NCBI GenBank assembly: GCA_028821235.1
Contig: JAPPGV010000017.1
Location: 1 to 64,000 of the forward strand
Direction: 5' to 3'
Origin: a bacterium
Lineage (GTDB): Bacteria > Actinomycetota > Acidimicrobiia > Spongiisociales > Spongiisociaceae
Length of the DNA stretch: 64,000 bases
Made by a program: the position numbers and the translations under genes. Below the pieces are notes generated by a model, which was not told the DNA's origin, made no database searches, and worked only from the letters and a program-made list of their open reading frames with translations. Of the stretch, positions 62,124 to 64,000 are shown piece after piece (the first letter of the stretch is position 1; every line of letters begins with the position of its first letter).

Positions 62124-63332
62124 ATGAACAGAGAGTTGACAGGCGCGGACACCGAGCAGCTGACCTTCAGCCGCACGTTCCTCGGCTATGACCCACTCGA
62201 GGTGCGGGCATTCGTCCGGGAGGCGAACCAGCGTATTGCCCGGCTCTCCTCCCCTGGCGCTCGGAGCCCGGACGAGAGTGGGGCCGGGACCGAGCCGGAG
62301 TTGGGTGGCGCCATCGCCTCGGCAGTGCGGGAGATAGACGAGGTACTGGAATCGGCCCGTTTGGCAGCCCAGCGCATCCGTAGCACTGCCGAGATCGATG
62401 TCTCGGACAGCGTGGAATCGGCTCAGGAGCAGGCCCGGCAGATCGTGGCCGAGGCGGAGGACGAAGCCTTCACCCTGCGCCAGGTTGCGTGGGAGGCGGC
62501 CACGGAGATGCTGGAGACAGCTAGTTCGGAGGTGGCCGAACTGCGGGCCGATGCTGAGGGTGATGCCCTCCGCATCATCGATGACGCGGAGCGCCGGGCG
62601 ATACGGAATCTGGCCGCAGCCCGCCGGGACTCCGAGAACGTCCTGCAGACGGCGAGAGTCGAGTACGACCGGCTGGTCGAATTGGCGAGCGCGGCGAGCC
62701 CGGAGGCAGGCGCCGATGGGGGAGTGGACGGGCAGGTGCCGGATGGCGAGGACTCCGAGCCGGCTACCTCGCCGACCAAGCGCCTCGTGGTCGAGGTCCC
62801 GGCGGAGGACGAACATGTCGAGGAGTCGGAATCGCCGGCTCCATCCGAGGTCTATGGCACCATCCGGGTGATCCCGGCCACCTCCACTCCGGCCGAGGCG
62901 CCGACGAAGGGTAAGCCGGCGAAGACCCCCGGCAGCGACCATGACGAGGGAGCGGAGCTCGGCGAGTCCGCCATCCGCCTCGGCTGGGCCGACGGGACGC
63001 GGAGCGTCCGGTTGGTCGGTACCCCCGCAACGCGAGCCCGGGTCGAGGTGGATGCCGTTGAGGTGGCCCGAGAGGTGGCTCGTCTCCGCGCGGGGCCAGA
63101 TACCGGTATCGAGGCGGAGAACGGACGACCCGCGGCCGGGGAACTACCCGACCGCCCTGCTGGGCCTTCGGTCCCGGCCGGGGCCGGATCCCGTCCGGGT
63201 CGTGGCAGGGCGCCCGTCACCGCCCGTGGCAACGGCGCCGATCCTGGCGTCACGGCGCCGCCTGATGACGAACTGTCGGTGCTCTTCTCTCGCCTACGGA
63301 ACCGGGTTGGCCGCTCCAACGCCCCTGTGTGA
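62124..63332 (+). CDS. DivIVA-like coiled-coil protein
   Basis: 402 residues. The N-terminus TFSRTFLGYDPLEVRAFVRE is the DivIVA/Wag31 membrane-associating motif. Residues about 65-200 are a long acidic coiled coil (VESAQEQARQIVAEAEDEAF, VEYDRLVELA). The rest is low-complexity and Pro/Glu/Gly-rich. DivIVA proteins act at poles or the septum; this one is a DivIVA-domain paralogue rather than clear Wag31, which is usually beside ftsZ/sepF. DnaA-box-like sites lie just upstream. Confidence 0.82.
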   Translation: MNRELTGADTEQLTFSRTFLGYDPLEVRAFVREANQRIARLSSPGARSPDESGAGTEPELGGAIASAVREIDEVLESARLAAQRIRSTAEIDVSDSVESAQEQARQIVAEAEDEAFTLRQVAWEAATEMLETASSEVAELRADAEGDALRIIDDAERRAIRNLAAARRDSENVLQTARVEYDRLVELASAASPEAGADGGVDGQVPDGEDSEPATSPTKRLVVEVPAEDEHVEESESPAPSEVYGTIRVIPATSTPAEAPTKGKPAKTPGSDHDEGAELGESAIRLGWADGTRSVRLVGTPATRARVEVDAVEVAREVARLRAGPDTGIEAENGRPAAGELPDRPAGPSVPAGAGSRPGRGRAPVTARGNGADPGVTAPPDDELSVLFSRLRNRVGRSNAPV

Positions 63333-63374
63333 GGTAGTCCGCTACCCTGATTTAGCCCGCTACCCTCCTGGATC

Positions 63375-64000
63375 ATGATCAGAATGGAGCCGGGTTCTTT
63401 CCGGCGGCCTCGCCGCCGTCCCAGTCGCTGGCTGATCCTCGTGGCGGTGGCGGCCTTCCTGCTGCTGATGGCGCTGAGCGGGCTGGCCACCGCATGGACC
63501 GACTATCTCTGGTTCAGTTCGGTCGGTGCCACGTCGGTCTGGGTCACCACCCTGGTGTCGCGGATCCTGCTGGCGCTGATCGGTTTCACGGTTGCCGCCC
63601 TCGTCGTCTGGATCAACCTGGAGGTGGTCTCCCGCTGCAAAGTTGACCCGCTGGTGAGCGGAGGCCCGGATGACGAGGTGATCCGCCGCTTCCGGCAGTG
63701 GATAGGCGCGCGCCGGATCCGCGCCCACCTGGCCGGGGCGACGCTTCTCGGACTCCTGCTCGGCGTGGCCATAGCGTCTTGGTGGCGGGACGTGCTGGTC
63801 TGGCTCAACGAAGTCCCGTTCGGGAAGGCTGACCCGATCTTCGGGGTCGATGTGTCCTTCTACGTGTTCCACCTACCCGTCTACCGGAACATCGTTGGGT
63901 GGGCGATCCAGCTAGTGGTCGCATCCGCGCTGGTCTCGCTGGCATACCACTACTTGAGCGGCGGCATCCAGCGGCTGCCGAACCGGTTTCCGCTCGTCTC
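63375..64000 (+). CDS. UPF0182 family membrane protein, N-terminal part (runs off the right edge)
   Basis: The first 208 residues are visible (ATG 63375; ATG 63384 is also in frame). Transmembrane helices are seen at about 20-40, 57-80, 115-135 and 175-195. TDYLWFSSVGATSVWVTTL, then KADPIFGVDVSFYVFHLPVYR is the UPF0182 signature (large actinobacterial and cyanobacterial proteins of about 900 residues). The basic N-terminus is cytoplasmic. Function unknown; the C-terminus is outside the window. Confidence 0.9.
   Translation, partial: MIRMEPGSFRRPRRRPSRWLILVAVAAFLLLMALSGLATAWTDYLWFSSVGATSVWVTTLVSRILLALIGFTVAALVVWINLEVVSRCKVDPLVSGGPDDEVIRRFRQWIGARRIRAHLAGATLLGLLLGVAIASWWRDVLVWLNEVPFGKADPIFGVDVSFYVFHLPVYRNIVGWAIQLVVASALVSLAYHYLSGGIQRLPNRFPLV

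Overview
The window is high-GC bacterial DNA with dense gene packing. There are many 4-base start/stop overlaps (ATGA, GTGA, TTGA) and frequent GTG or TTG starts. WhiB, CarD, a Bpa-type proteasome activator, GuaB3, a DUF3263 protein and a DUF222/HNH nuclease all point to Actinomycetota. The overall style (Thr-rich lipoproteins, LivM with a long extra membrane region, citramalate synthase, sdhCAB) suits the class Acidimicrobiia, but that class-level placement is inference. I see no rRNA, CRISPR array, insertion sequence or prophage, and no gap above 300 bases without a gene.

Layout. 1-1.2 kb: a cut-off P450 coupled to a zinc-ribbon membrane protein (minus). 1.3-6.7 kb: disA, carD, ispD, ispF, cysS, rlmB (c-di-AMP, RNA polymerase regulation, isoprenoids, Cys-tRNA, rRNA methylation). 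6.8-15.1 kb: a branched-chain amino-acid-type ABC importer with three tandem binding proteins, livH, a large livM, livG and livF. 15.1-20 kb: tRNA-Thr, DUF3263, LytR_C, AI-2E permease, and a CvpA-CAP fusion. 20.1-23.2 kb: an accessory-looking stretch (HNH nuclease, a frameshifted methyltransferase, a CmoM-like methyltransferase) ending at tRNA-Arg(CCU). 23.3-29.5 kb: CDP-alcohol transferase, bpa, TauE, infA, MFS, HTH protein, GNAT, Nudix, HisN-like phosphatase. 29.5-33.2 kb: cimA with an upstream attenuator-like leader, trpS, a CPBP protease. 33.3-37.8 kb: a frameshifted Thr-rich lipoprotein, guaB3-guaA, and a DUF2283/DUF4258 pair. 38-43.6 kb: flavin oxidoreductase, pcrA, transaldolase, a B12-binding protein, an orphan antitoxin. 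43.6-55.8 kb: a central-metabolism block with sucCD, purH, folD, menC-like, icd, mdh, hup, an SCP2 protein and sdhBAC. 55.9-64 kb: whiB-like, lipoprotein, tatA, peroxiredoxin, a DUF2342-type metalloprotease, moaE, bioY, a YlbL-type Lon/PDZ protease, a DivIVA-like protein and the start of a UPF0182 protein.

How it works together. Most of the window is housekeeping metabolism. The TCA enzymes icd, mdh, sucCD and sdhCAB lie within about 12 kb, interleaved with purine and folate genes; guaB3-guaA adds the GMP end. The most striking non-coding signal is ahead of cimA: a promoter, a nearly leaderless 10-codon peptide with three consecutive Ile codons, mutually exclusive RNA pairings, and a GC-rich hairpin with a U-rich tail. 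This is the layout expected for isoleucine-controlled attenuation of an isoleucine-pathway gene. Other signals worth a second look are a DisA with an altered RHR motif and no C-terminal HhH domain, several strong palindromes near start sites, DnaA-box-like sites ahead of the DivIVA-like gene, and a short TAGTT-type repeat recurring just after stop codons.
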